Notes: a model not told the origin generated them from the sequence alone. Positions 22,580-32,501 are shown, counted from the stretch's first letter. The stretch is DNA of 64,000 nt from Symsagittifera roscoffensis (GCF_963678635.1 NC_087066.1:59910312-59974311), one strand, 5' to 3'. Made by a program: numbers and translations.

Positions 22580-22892
22580 TTATATTGTTTTATCGATGCT
22601 CAATTCAAAGTTTGAAACTTTAATCAAAATTTTTTCAATTTGTTCTATTTCTAACCAATGAAAAGAGAAATTACCAAAATATACATTTTTGTTGTTTTTT
22701 TTCTGGTATATTGTAATATAAACAACTTGAAGTTTTTTAAATTTGGATAGTCGATTAAAAGATAATCTGACGAATCTAGATTTTGCATTTGTATCAAATT
22801 CAAAACAGTAATAGAAATGATGTTCCTTATCTTCAATATTTGTTTCATAGACTCTTCCATTCTTTTGTTTTTTTTACTGATTGACCACTCAT
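22580..22892 (-). CDS. Small ORF, unknown, frameshifted in an A8 run
   Basis: Starts at the ATG 22,892-22,890 (MSGQSVKKTKEW). After an A8 run a change of frame by one base gives an open frame to the TAA at 22,580, with HHFYYCFEFDTNAKSRFVRLS, LQVVYITIYQ and HWLEIEQIEKIL. 313 bp, that is 104 codons plus one base. Alternating strand-like segments, with the KEW word shared with the next ORF upstream, suggest a duplicated small domain. A TATA word (CTATATAAAA on the plus strand, 22,909-22,918) lies upstream. The break could be real, an assembly error or a slippage site. Family unknown; a PC4-like fold is possible but weak. Duplicated at 26,671-26,983. Confidence 0.4.
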
Positions 22893-23068
22893 GTTTGAGT
22901 TAGTTCTTCTATATAAAAACATTGTTGATAAATGTGGCAGTACTCTTGTTTTCTGAAATCTCCTCTCCATCTTTTTAACAGAATTATTGAAGTTTCTGTG
23001 TTTCTATACAAGTTAAAACTAATACAATCTCCATCAACGTCATCTGTACACCACTCTTTTGGTTTTTT
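22889..23068 (-). CDS. Small ORF overlapping the next start by ATGA, unknown
   Basis: Open frame of 59 codons without its own ATG at the beginning, just after the stop-containing A8 run at 23,063-23,070. Contains KEWCTDDVDGDCISFNLYRN and LKRWRGDFRKQEYCHIYQQ, and ends in TGA overlapping the ATG of the following ORF (ATGA, 22,892-22,889). Codon choice and composition look coding. It may be the 3' part of one gene with 23,072-23,200, through slippage or an intron. Confidence 0.35.
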   Translation of the reverse strand, partial: KKPKEWCTDDVDGDCISFNLYRNTETSIILLKRWRGDFRKQEYCHIYQQCFYIEELTQT

Positions 23069-23071
23069 TTA

Positions 23072-23200
23072 TTATAGTAATTCAACCTTAAAATCAATCT
23101 GATAAATATTCATTTTGGACATTGAAAACGCTTTTGATAGAAACATATTTCTTACTGAAATTAACAAAGAAACTTGAAAAAACTCGAATTGTTGAACCAT
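23072..23200 (-). CDS. Short ORF upstream of the KEW ORFs, unknown
   Basis: ATG at 23,200-23,198 with AAAAATGG context, 42 codons, MVQQFEFFQVSLL..., ending TAA just before the A8 run. A TTAATTTCAG splice-acceptor-like word lies within it, so it could be partly intronic. Confidence 0.25.
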   Translation of the reverse strand: MVQQFEFFQVSLLISVRNMFLSKAFSMSKMNIYQIDFKVELL

Positions 23201-23633
23201 TTTTACTTATTTTGTAATCAACATAAAATGTTTTTTTCTTTTTTAGAGACTGATCAGTTGTTAAGTAAATTCATGTAGCCAATCAAAACTTCAAACTAAG
23301 GAATTTGAAAACAACCAAAGAAATTCAAAATTTCGAAAAATAGTGATCATGTTACAACTAACTATACATTTGTTTGTTTTTTGTTCAAATAAGACAAATT
23401 TTACTTAATTTTGATAAAAGCAGTAATTAAGTAATATTTTTTGTAATCTCCTAAGCAAATACTGGAAAATCTGTTGATAATTGAATGGTAATTTGTGTCA
23501 ATTTTGACTAAATTTTTATGTTTTGTCTGACTTTTCCTCAGATATCCCAGCTCTAAATGTGCACTTCAGTGACAAAAGATAGTTTTGAACCAACAATATT
23601 TCAATTAACCAACATACAAAACATCACAAAGCA
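23201..23633. other. No gene seen
   Basis: AT-rich spacer between two minus-strand ORF groups. One CCAATCAAAAC at about 23,279. Repeated at 27,292-27,724. Confidence 0.5.
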
Positions 23634-24163
23634 TTACTGAGGCTTACAATTATCAACAAACATAAAGTCTCCCAAAATGTGGAACAGTTCTTTGAATTCG
23701 TTCAAAGTATAGTTGACATAGGCAACTTGTTTCATTGCTTCATTCTCTTTTGCAGTAAAGTGTCGAATCTGAATGTAGGGTGGCTTGTTCAAATAGTACT
23801 TCTTGATTGTGACACACACCCTCCTTATGGTGTATGTTGTATTTCATATACTCTATTACAGATCTCCAGCTCCTGATTCATAGTTGATTCTTTGCTAGAT
23901 TTGGCTTCATATATAGGTACGAGTCCAAGGTTTTCAGCATCGTGAATAACAGTATTCCGGATTGTCGATAATGCTTTTTCACTAAGATAGACTTGTTGGG
24001 ACTTTTCAAATTGTCCCAAATCGTTAATTTTTAATAATTGAAAGCAGGGCTCAAAAGAAAACTTCCGCTTGTAGGATTTTTGGAACCGAACAAATCTCCC
24101 AATTCTTGTTTTATTTTTTGAGATCTCATTATAATTGGGACTAGTGTCTTTTCTTGAGTACAT
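23634..24163 (-). CDS. Two-part small protein, possibly PC4-like (frameshifted)
   Basis: ATG at 24,163-24,161; 112 codons to a stop at 23,825. A second frame then continues, from RRVCVTIKKYYLNKPPYIQI to NCKPQ-stop at 23,634 (530 bp, so one frameshift). Each half has a basic beta-rich segment followed by a short amphipathic helix: GRFVRFQKSYKRK...VYLSEKALSTI, and CVTIKKYY...YVNYTLNEFKELFHIL. This layout resembles the PC4 (p15) single-strand DNA-binding domain, twice. I am not sure of that call. In this copy the sequence upstream of the ATG is replaced by the duplication junction, so it has lost its promoter. Confidence 0.35.
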
Positions 24164-25870
24164 TAATTATCGTTTTTCTTGCCAAATAGTTTGTAATTCG
24201 CTTTTTTTTTTATTTTTGTCGGAAGTTTTCTCAAAAATGTCGAAGTGAGAAAGAATCGCTGCTATTTCAAGCATTCGAAAGCACATGTATAATTTGAGAT
24301 TTTTAAGGTGTATTTTTACGTTGATTTCTTAGAATAAATTAAGAGCAGTTCTATTGTTTATTATCTGCAAAACCTTTTGATGTAGAAATACGCAAGCGAA
24401 CTTGGTTCCATACTTCTGCAACATTTCTAATATCTAAAAGATCTGTTCTCAAAAACACCGATTAAAGAAAGGAAATCATGGTGCATACTGTAACAACTGA
24501 AAAATTTTGCGAATTTTATTAAGCAAAAACTCTATAATTCAACGTAATTTTCTAATTGAAAAAAAAATGAAGCTAAACGGAACTAAGTTTTTACTGTGTG
24601 TCTAGTTGAAAATTTTCTTGTTAAAACTCATAGAATTATGAGATCATACATCTGGTTCTGCTAAAGTATTAGTTCGTTTAGAATTGTTCAGCAGACTACA
24701 TATTATTTTCTCTAAAAAATCTTTCTACATCAAATTTTTTTATCCAAAAGAATGAAATCTAGATCTTGAAGGCAAATTTTTGATATATGCTTCATGTATC
24801 ATTTTCCAAAAGATGTTGGAGTTGGGTTTACTTCACAACAAATTATTTTCAAAAAATCTGAATTTTCAAATAAGTTAACCTAGTATATCAAATGATAAAA
24901 AAATTTCCAAACTTTACACTTTTATGTTGGATTTTTTCTCAAGATGTAATATATAAGCTAAATTTAAATTTAAAAAATCTCTTGACTGCAAATGAATTAA
25001 ATTGAGTTTCTATCTCATTTTGATTTGTTCTCAGTTTCTGCTTCATCTACTATCTTCCAATTTAATCAAATTTGAATAAAGTTTTATTTAAGAATTGAGT
25101 TTTAGAGGGAAAAATGTATCATTTCAACGAACGTTCAATAATCCGAAGCAGAATTATTACCATAAATCCTTTTTAAAAAAACTTCAAATTATTTTCTCAA
25201 CCTATAACCGTATGTTGTTGTTTCAACTCTGAATTTCTATTTTGAAGTAAATTTTTGGTTGAGAATGATGTATATTATAAAATTTCAAATGTTAGCAAAA
25301 CATACTCTTTCCAGGACAAATATCAATTTATTTTCGGAATCTTAGAAAAAAAAGCAAAAAAAAACCATATTTCGTAGTAAATCAATCCCCAATATCTGCT
25401 ACGCACTACTCTATGATTACTTTTATAAGCACTAAGCAAAGAAAACTTTAAAACGGTTATTACGTAAAACCTTTCAATTAATCAATGTTTTATAAATATC
25501 CAGTTTTTAATAGTATTTCAACAAATACTTAAGCACTCATTAGCGTAGGTGATTCACTTTTACTACAAATTTATCGCAACAAAATCCCCGCAAGCTGGCA
25601 ACCGATGGAGTTTTTACAGTAGATGGAAGATTTTCGGATCGATTTCCTATGAATGTTTCAAGACAATTGAACCCGGTTGTTGCTTGTTTCATCATCAATC
25701 AGAACCTTTGAATATGAAAACAACAAGAATAGGAATGAAAAAACTGTAATATGTTTACTAGAAGTTTTTAAGTTTTTTAAATTTATTTTATAGTCTTTTC
25801 AGATTCAGTAAAAAATTATTATTCAAAGTATTTTCATTAAAAAAGTGTTTTTATTAAAAATATATAAATT

Positions 25871-26101
25871 TTACCTTCTCATGGAGTGTGTTTTGAGACT
25901 GCTGAGCACATAATTTAGCATTATGTTGACAATGCTTCTTCTTGCTATGATTAGTAAGTTCCTCGCTGCTCTATTATAAAAGTTACAATTGGAACACTTT
26001 AAAACGCGACAGTGCTTTCGATGTCTTGACGCATCTTTACCTGTGTATTCTCTTCCACATTCAAGATATGCAATTCTTTCGTTTCATTTCAGTGACGACA
26101 T
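25871..26101 (-). pseudogene. Zinc-finger ORF, duplicate copy, broken
   Basis: Second copy of 21,781-22,011 with the same TGA at codon 6, the same Cys-to-Tyr change and the same frameshift, so the duplication came after the decay. Confidence 0.55.
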
Positions 26102-26276
26102 CTCAATAGGTAGAAAAACAAAAAAATGGGAGATTTAGAATGTCCAAAAATTTTAGAAAAGAAAAATTGAATAAGCTCAAAAACGAATAAAAATGAATAA
26201 AAAAAGCAAATTTCCTAACCATTTGCTTTTAAAAGGAAAGAAAATCAGAATGGATTTACTATTTAGCCTAGTTGAA

Positions 26277-26541
26277 TTAAAAATTATCCAATCTTACCCT
26301 GGAGTTTTCAAAAGTTTTTCTATCAACCAATCAGAATTTAATTAAAAGGAAACTTTTATCTTTTCTGATATCAACCAATCAGAATTGACTTTCAATGGTC
26401 ATGGAATTTTCAATAAATTTTATGTCAACCAATCAAAACTGAGTTCTACCTCTCCTGGGTTTTTCAACATTTTTGATATCGTTTGAAGATATGAAGGACT
26501 TCTTCACAGGTAGTATTTGTGGTAATAACCAATCAGAATGA
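26277..26541 (-). promoter_or_regulatory. CCAATCAG array, duplicate copy
   Basis: Copy of 22,186-22,450 with one substitution (ATCCAATCTTACC for ATCCAATCTAACC). Confidence 0.5.
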
Positions 26542-26670
26542 AAAATTCACAGATTTTAAAGTATGTTTATGAAATTTCCCAATCAATCAATTTAATTGAA
26601 TTGTTCTAACATAACTAACTAACAAATACAATTGACACAAAAATGAGATAAATGAGATTTTTTGACTGGT

Positions 26671-26983
26671 TTATATTGTTTTATCGATGCTCAATTCAAA
26701 GTTTGAAACTTTAATCAAAATTTTTTCAATTTGTTCTATTTCTAACCAATGAAAAGAGAAATTACCAAAATATACATTTTTGTTGTTTTTTTTCTGGTAT
26801 ATTGTAATATAAACAACTTGAAGTTTTTTAAATTTGGATAGTCGATTAAAAGATAATCTGACGAATCTAGATTTTGCATTTGTATCAAATTCAAAACAGT
26901 AATAGAAATGATGTTCCTTATCTTCAATATTTGTTTCATAGACTCTTCCATTCTTTTGTTTTTTTTACTGATTGACCACTCAT
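26671..26983 (-). CDS. Small ORF, unknown, duplicate with the same A8 frame break
   Basis: Copy of 22,580-22,892. The A8 run and the frame change are identical. The TATA word upstream is also kept (CTATATAAAA near 27,000). Confidence 0.4.
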
Positions 26984-27159
26984 GTTTGAGTTAGTTCTTC
27001 TATATAAAAACATTGTTGATAAATGTGGCAGTACTCTTGTTTTCTGAAATCTCCTCTCCATCTTTTTAACAGAATTATTGAAGTTTCTGTGTTTCTATAC
27101 AAGTTAAAACTAATACAATCTCCATCAACGTCATCTGTACACCACTCTTTTGGTTTTTT
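26980..27159 (-). CDS. KEW ORF, duplicate copy
   Basis: Copy of 22,889-23,068 with the same ATGA overlap and the same upstream A8 run. Confidence 0.35.
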   Translation of the reverse strand, partial: KKPKEWCTDDVDGDCISFNLYRNTETSIILLKRWRGDFRKQEYCHIYQQCFYIEELTQT

Positions 27160-27162
27160 TTA

Positions 27163-27291
27163 TTATAGTAATTCAACCTTAAAATCAATCTGATAAATAT
27201 TCATTTTGGACATTGAAAACGCTTTTGATAGAAACATATTTCTTACTGAAATTAACAAAGAAACTTGAAAAAACTCGAATTGTTGAACCAT
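27163..27291 (-). CDS. Short ORF, duplicate copy
   Basis: Copy of 23,072-23,200, same start and stop. Confidence 0.25.
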   Translation of the reverse strand: MVQQFEFFQVSLLISVRNMFLSKAFSMSKMNIYQIDFKVELL

Positions 27292-27724
27292 TTTTACTTA
27301 TTTTGTAATCAACATAAAATGTTTTTTTCTTTTTTAGAGACTGATCAGTTGTTAAGTAAATTCATGTAGCCAATCAAAACTTCAAACTAAGGAATTTGAA
27401 AACAACCAAAGAAATTCAAAATTTCGAAAAATAGTGATCATGTTACAACTAACTATACATTTGTTTGTTTTTTGTTCAAATAAGACAAATTTTACTTAAT
27501 TTTGATAAAAGCAGTAATTAAGTAATATTTTTTGTAATCTCCTAAGCAAATACTGGAAAATCTGTTGATAATTGAATGGTAATTTGTGTCAATTTTGACT
27601 AAATTTTTATGTTTTGTCTGACTTTTCCTCAGATATCCCAGCTCTAAATGTGCACTTCAGTGACAAAAGATAGTTTTGAACCAACAATATTTCAATTAAC
27701 CAACATACAAAACATCACAAAGCA

Positions 27725-28254
27725 TTACTGAGGCTTACAATTATTAACAAACATAAAGTCTCCCAAAATGTGGAACAGTTCTTTGAATTCGTTCAAAGTA
27801 TAGTTGACATAGGCAACTTGTTTCATTGCTTCATTCTCTTTTGCAGTAAAGTGTCGAATCTGAATGTAGGGTGGCTTGTTCAAATAGTACTTCTTGATTG
27901 TGACACACACCCTCCTTATGTTGTATGTTGTATTTCATATACTCTATTACAGATCTCCAGCTCCTGATTCATAGTTGATTCTTTGCTAGATTTGGCTTCA
28001 TATATAGGTACGAGTCCAAGGTTTTCAGCATCGTGAATAACAGTATTCCGGATTGTCGATAATGCTTTTTCACTAAGATAGACTTGTTGGGACTTTTCAA
28101 ATTGTCCCAAATCGTTAATTTTTAATAATTGAAAGCAGGGCTCAAAAGAAAACTTCCGCTTGTAGGATTTTTGGAACCGAACAAATCTCCCAATTCTTGT
28201 TTTATTTTTTGAGATCTCATTATAATTGGGACTAGTGTCTTTTCTTGAGTACAT
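27725..28254 (-). CDS. Possibly PC4-like two-part protein, promoter-bearing copy
   Basis: Copy of 23,634-24,163. Two amino-acid-level differences are seen (end of the first part HTT for HTP; FVNN for FVDN). The frameshift near 27,916 is shared. Unlike copy 1 it keeps its native upstream region with a TATA word at 28,431-28,440, facing the plus-strand ORF at 28,472. If either copy is expressed, this is the likelier one. Confidence 0.4.
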
Positions 28255-28424
28255 TTTTCAAGAACAGACTAATCAGATGAAGAGAAATGAGAAAAATGAT
28301 TTTGAGACTAAATGAAAACGAAAGTAATAAGTATGACTCATCATGATTTCCATATCTGGAAGTAATACCAAATAAGGAATTTTTTTGTATGAAATTTACA
28401 TATACCGAAATCACGTAGGCGTTA

Positions 28425-28445
28425 CTTCTCCTATATAAATCCACA
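28425..28445. promoter_or_regulatory. Symmetric TATA box between divergent ORFs
   Basis: CCTATATAAATCC at 28,430-28,442 reads as a TATA box on both strands. It is 30 bp upstream of the plus ORF at 28,472 and about 175 bp upstream of the minus ORF starting at 28,254. A CCAATGG word lies at the plus start. Confidence 0.4.
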
Positions 28446-28471
28446 ATTCTCAGCAAAAAGAATTCTTCCCA

Positions 28472-28708
28472 ATGGCTGCTGCTATGTGTCAAGCTCTTCC
28501 CAGCTTATATTCAGATTATTGTAAAAAATCGCTATTTATTTCCGTTTACCGTAATTTTTACGAAAAATACATAGTAACACATGATTATTGTGTCTCTACC
28601 CACAATTCTATATGTTCTTTGGAAAATTTTAAGTTCCATTTGGTTTTAATAGGAACATCTCTTGGCCAAATTTTACAGAGATTAGACAAATATGTATACA
28701 TATATTAA
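28472..28708 (+). CDS. Small ORF of 78 codons, unknown
   Basis: ATG at 28,472 with the TATA word 31-41 bp upstream. MAAAMCQALPSLYSDYCKKS, then FISVYRNFYEKYI and LGQILQRL. Balanced composition suggests coding. After its TAA another frame continues with a plausible peptide (LCSNTDSFQLLLRQAEKCSV) to about 28,850, where a tiny basic frame MPSIARKRLIRKK follows at 28,838. The gene may be longer and broken, or spliced. No family recognised. Confidence 0.35.
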   Translation: MAAAMCQALPSLYSDYCKKSLFISVYRNFYEKYIVTHDYCVSTHNSICSLENFKFHLVLIGTSLGQILQRLDKYVYIY

Positions 28709-28859
28709 GAAATTGACTGTCTTTACACTTTGTTCAAATACAGATTCTTTTCAACTATTGTTACGTCAAGCGGAGAAATGTTCAGTCAGCTTACACGAGC
28801 AGTTCAATATAACTTACGATAGAAAGGAGCCAAAAAGATGCCCAGTATTGCAAGGAAAC

Positions 28860-29925
28860 GACTGATTCGGAAAAAATTCAAGAGACATTACTAATGTTCC
28901 AACCAGAAACTGGCTTCCACACAAAATCTTGGTTCAGCATTTCTGGATAGAACTCGAAAAATTCAAAATTCAAAATATGAATCTGATTTGTCCAAGATAA
29001 TTGATTGCTTTATCGATTGTCATGGTTCTGTGGATAGTGAATCTGTAAGCTTTGAGATAAAATAATCAATTGTTTTCAAATGTGCTCTTTAAAGTTTACA
29101 CTGATAAATCTTTAAAAACTAAGCTTTGGCTCAGGAACACTTTGTTCAATTGATAGAAAAAACCAATTTAGAATTCAATGGGAAACTTGAAAAAGTGTGT
29201 AAAAAATCAAAAAATGAGTTAATTTTCGAGTTCCTTGTCACTTTCTTGCTCATGTACCACACCATGTTTTCTTCTAAACAGAGCTAAGTTATCATGTTGC
29301 ACCTTCAGTTTTTCTTTCTTGTACCTTCTATCACGAAATGTTTCAATTTTTCGCTAATCATGTATGGAAATTCTTAAGGGACTGAAACACTTCTTCGGAT
29401 CTCTGTAGAAGATGTCAAATTCAACCAGTTTTTCAAAAATAGTCATTTGTAGTAAATGATCACTTGTAAGCAAATGAAAACTATTTCCGTATCCCAGATC
29501 CACATTTTCATCAGAAAATTTTTCATTTGAATTGTATGAAAACCCGTGATTTATTCTCGGATTCTTTTCTAAATTCTCTAACTCTTCTACTCTCGAGTTC
29601 TCTTCTACTCTCGGTAAAATGAACTGAACTGTAGGAGATTTTCAAATGAAATGAAATATATTTTTTTCAGCTGTAAATTTTGCTGAATTTCTAATAAAAA
29701 ACTCCAAAAACTTTGCAACACTTGATTGACTTTAATTGTTTATGAAGGATTTGGTAAATTAAGACCTTTTTGTTGACTAAAGTTTTTCAAAAGGGAAGAA
29801 TTTCAATGAAAACTATTCCTATTATTTACAACCTTGGTTGCGTATCTTTTTTTAGATTTAAAAAACTAGCAAAATAACCAAAACTCACAACTTTTTTTCA
29901 TCAACGTCATCACCTCAGAGTTAGT
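28860..29925. other. No gene seen
   Basis: AT-rich, with one local repeat CTAACTCTTCTACTCTCGAGTTCTCTTCTACTCTCGG near 29,577-29,614 (TTCTACTCTCG twice). No supported coding frame. Confidence 0.5.
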
Positions 29926-29934
29926 TCTGGAATT

Positions 29935-30130
29935 TTGATTGGTTAAATTTTAGTGATTATTTCTAGAATTTAGAAGATTGAGAAAAATCTAGATGTTAAT
30001 GTGTAAGGACTTCTTATAAAATTCAAGGATTTAATCTGTAGATTCTAAAAATTAGAAGATTCTAGAATTTAATGAATAATAATGTCATTTTCTCTGGTGG
30101 AAAATTCCACAACTTTTACTCTTCTATAAA
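29935..30130 (+). promoter_or_regulatory. CCAAT box and TATA box, probable Q-position promoter of X
   Basis: TTTGATTGGTTAAAT at about 29,935 and CTTCTATAAAAG at 30,121-30,132, closely matching the Q promoter words of H (CTGATTGGTTAAA, TTCTATAAAAG) and lying at the same place relative to the minisatellite and gene D. Confidence 0.4.
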
Positions 30131-30142
30131 AGTTAAAGTGTA

Positions 30143-30334
30143 ATGACGTCGTTTTCTGAGGTTGAATTACTTTTTTATTACCTAAATAATTCAAAAAACA
30201 CCTTCATAGCTCTGAAGAGGAATCATGTCAGACCCTCTGAATGGCTTTTTCAAATAATTTTTCTTATGATAATTGAAAATTTGTTGCAAGAATTTTGTCA
30301 AAAATATATTTTTTCCAGCCTGAACAGTTTTTAA
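30143..30334 (+). CDS. Small ORF at the Q position of X, doubtful
   Basis: 63 codons after the TATA word: MTSFSEVELLFYYLNNSKN and ALKRNHVRPSEW, then hydrophobic. No similarity to H gene Q visible. Included because of its promoter position; it may be non-coding. Confidence 0.2.
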   Translation: MTSFSEVELLFYYLNNSKNTFIALKRNHVRPSEWLFQIIFLMIIENLLQEFCQKYIFSSLNSF

Positions 30335-30717
30335 CATATAAATGTAAATTATTTTTTTACGTGTACCAAACGTTTTCTCAACAATTTTTGCGAAATGCAA
30401 AAAAATCTAAGATTTTTTTTGGTAAAATTCACGTTTTTTCTTGGTTTTTTCAAAAATTTTCTAAAATTTTAAATTTATTTTCTAAATGGTAAGGCAAAAG
30501 ACGCAAAACTTTAATGGAAAAAGCATTTTGAATTATTGCTTAGAAAACTTCTATATTGATGACTTTCATCGCTATTCCCTATATTAAAAACTTGTTTTTC
30601 AATTGTTTCTGATCAACAGACATGCAAAAATTAGTATTCTGAAGGATTAAATTTTGAATAAAAATTTCATAAAGATAAGTATTTAACTGTGCAAGAAAAA
30701 ATGTAATGATTTATTTC

Positions 30718-31230
30718 GGCAAGATGGGAAAACTGTTTTAGTTTTTTGAAGCGTATGCGAAAATTTTTCACTTTTTTCGTACAAATGCGAAAATTGTTTC
30801 AATTTTATTTTTTGGAAAAAATGCGGAAAGTGTTTCAATTTTTTTGACAAGATGCGAAAAGTGTTTCTTTTTTTGACAAGATGCGAAAAGTGTTTCACTT
30901 TTTTCCTACAAATGCGAAAAGTGTTTCACTTTTTTTCTACAAATGCGAAAAGTGTTTCATTTTTCTTTTGATATAATGCGAAAAGTGTTTCGCTTTTTTC
31001 GACAAAGTCCGAAAAGTGTTTCAAATGTTTGACAAGATACGGAAAGTGTTTCAATTTTTTTGACAAAATACAAATTGTGTTTCACTTGTTTCCTACAAAA
31101 TGCGAAAAGTGTTTCAATATTTTTGACAATATGCGAAAAGTGTTTCACTTTTTTTGACGAAATGCGAAAAGTGTTTCAATTTTTCTACAAAGTGCGAAAA
31201 TTAGTTGAGTTTTTTCTTTGTCAAGATGCA
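30718..31230. repeat. 30-31 bp minisatellite, about 16 copies
   Basis: Repeat consensus ATGCGAAAAGTGTTTCA followed by CTTTTTTNGACAA or CTTTTTTCCTACAA, 29-36 bp per unit. Inner units are most alike; end units decay (ATGCAAAAACTATCAGG at the right). On the complementary strand it reads open in several frames, giving repetitive Lys/Phe/His peptides that I regard as spurious. Confidence 0.85.
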
Positions 31231-31461
31231 AAAACTATCAGGTATTTTTCACTTGTGTACAATTTTTCTAGTGTTTTATCCGAATATGTGTGCAAAAACT
31301 ATTGGATATTCTTAACATATGTGGGAGTTCGGAGCACTAAATTAAGTTCTATTTATTTTTCAATGGTTTACCCTGACCCTCTCATCTATTCTCATAATTA
31401 AAATGAAATTGAAGAAATTAATTAATTACAAAGAACAAAAGTAATACCAAACAATAATTGT

Positions 31462-31965
31462 TTACAAAAATAGATAATCAAAGAGCTGTCGAGCAGCAGA
31501 AGAGTTCTGGAGGTTCTCTATAGAACGCAGAGCTGGACGAGGTTCCATTGCTGGTGGTTGTTTTGGAGGAGTATTTTGAGGCATCATTGTTTCTGAGAAA
31601 CCCTCATCTTCATCTATTGTGATGGGGTTTTCGGCTGATCCTGCCTCCTACCAAGGAAAGACGAAGTCGTCGACTGGTTGAGCTACAAATCTTGAGTCAG
31701 GAATCTCGGGGTAGTTCATTCCCACATGATCAGAAACTTCCTCCATCATTTGCATTTCTTCAAGTTGGTTCTTTGTCATGGGTACTTGTGTCATATGATA
31801 ATCGTTGAAGTCCCTTCGCATCACTTCCACCATGTGCCAGACTTGGATTGGGATGTCCATTTGTGTCAGAAAAACTCCAGAGACTGTTTCTCGCTCTTGA
31901 ATCAGGTGATCAGGCGAAAATTCTACAGAGTACATGAGGTTGCTGTTTTGCACTGAGAAGATCAT
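31462..31965 (-). CDS. D gene, best-preserved copy, with one in-frame TAG
   Basis: ATG at 31,965-31,963 (CAAAATGA). 105 codons (MIFSVQNSN, FLTQMDIPIQVWHMVEVMRR, MNYPEIPDSRF, ending DDFVFPW), then TAG at 31,650-31,648, then 61 more codons in the same frame (EAGSAENPITIDEDEGFS, PPKQPPAMEPRPALRSIENL, ending LFDYLFL) to TAA at 31,464-31,462. Met/Gln-rich first half, acidic and Pro-rich second half. The H copies have TAA at the same codon. Both halves are conserved at the protein level between X and H. The stop lies in TGGTAGG (TGGTAAG in H), which resembles a 5' splice site. Function unknown. Confidence 0.5.
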
Positions 31966-32154
31966 TTTGAGCAATAAATTGAGTAAAAGACTAAAAACAA
32001 GAAAGAGCTGTGAGAGGGGGTAGCTGACGGAAGATAAGTTGAAATTAAAGTATTTAGAGCTGAGAGAGGAGGTAGTTGACGGTAGTTAGTTTGAAAATAT
32101 AAAAACTTTTAGTTTGTAATTAGGGATACCTTCAACTCGAATGTGTGGGTTAGG

Positions 32155-32330
32155 CCAATCAGAATTGATTTTCTTTAATTGGGTTGTAGTCGTGTCCAAT
32201 CAAATTTCAGCTTCCTTTTATGGCATTCTTGGATAAAAGTCGTGTCCAATCGGAAACAAAGCTCCATTTTGGGTATTGTCGTTTCCAATCACACAAAAGT
32301 TCATTTTTGATCTAGTTGTCGTATCCAATC
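32155..32330 (-). promoter_or_regulatory. CCAATC array upstream of gene D in X
   Basis: Five CCAATC boxes at 32,155, 32,195, 32,245, 32,285 and 32,325, about 40-50 bp apart, each preceded by GTC or GCC/TTC (GTCGTGTCCAATC twice). The block lies 190 bp upstream of the D start with a TTTTATATTTTC TATA-like word between (about 32,092-32,103, minus strand). It is homologous to 1,485-1,720 in inverse orientation. Confidence 0.6.
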
Positions 32331-32501
32331 AGAGAAATTTTAAATGAATTAAGTCTTCCATTAAGTAAAAATATACACAAAAGCAATTGCAAAACTAAAT
32401 TAACGAAAGTTGTTTGCCTTAAAAATAAGAAATAATGCTGATATAAACAACGATAGAATAGCGAACAAGTAGCATCTCTACAAATTTTTTCAACTAGATT
32501 A

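Larger units (their letters stand above)
20064..24160. repeat. 4.1-kb tandem duplication, copy 1
   Basis: CATTAATTATCG at 20,064 recurs at 24,161. Offsets are 4,097 at the start, 4,090 after a 7-bp deletion in copy 2, and 4,091 after one inserted A. Only a handful of substitutions are seen, so the event is very recent or an assembly artefact. Confidence 0.9.
24161..28251. repeat. 4.1-kb tandem duplication, copy 2
   Basis: Repeats 20,064-24,160 with about 99% identity by eye. Copy 2 ends in GTACAT followed by unique sequence (TTTTCAAGAACAG), which marks the original right border. Confidence 0.9.

Noticed and set aside
28838-28894. Tiny basic frame MPSIARKRLIRKK as a virus core-like peptide
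   Set aside because: Eighteen codons only, no second copy, no supporting context beyond lying after the 28,472 ORF; noted there instead.
30718-31230. Regular 30-bp repeats that at first look like a CRISPR array
   Set aside because: There are no unique spacers: the whole 30-31 bp unit repeats head to tail and varies along its length. It is a minisatellite in eukaryotic DNA.
31640-31660. Reassigned stop codons (TAA/TAG read as amino acids) to explain the in-frame stops
   Set aside because: The intact 678-codon gene has no internal TAA or TAG, and the pseudogenes contain TGA as well as TAA and TAG.
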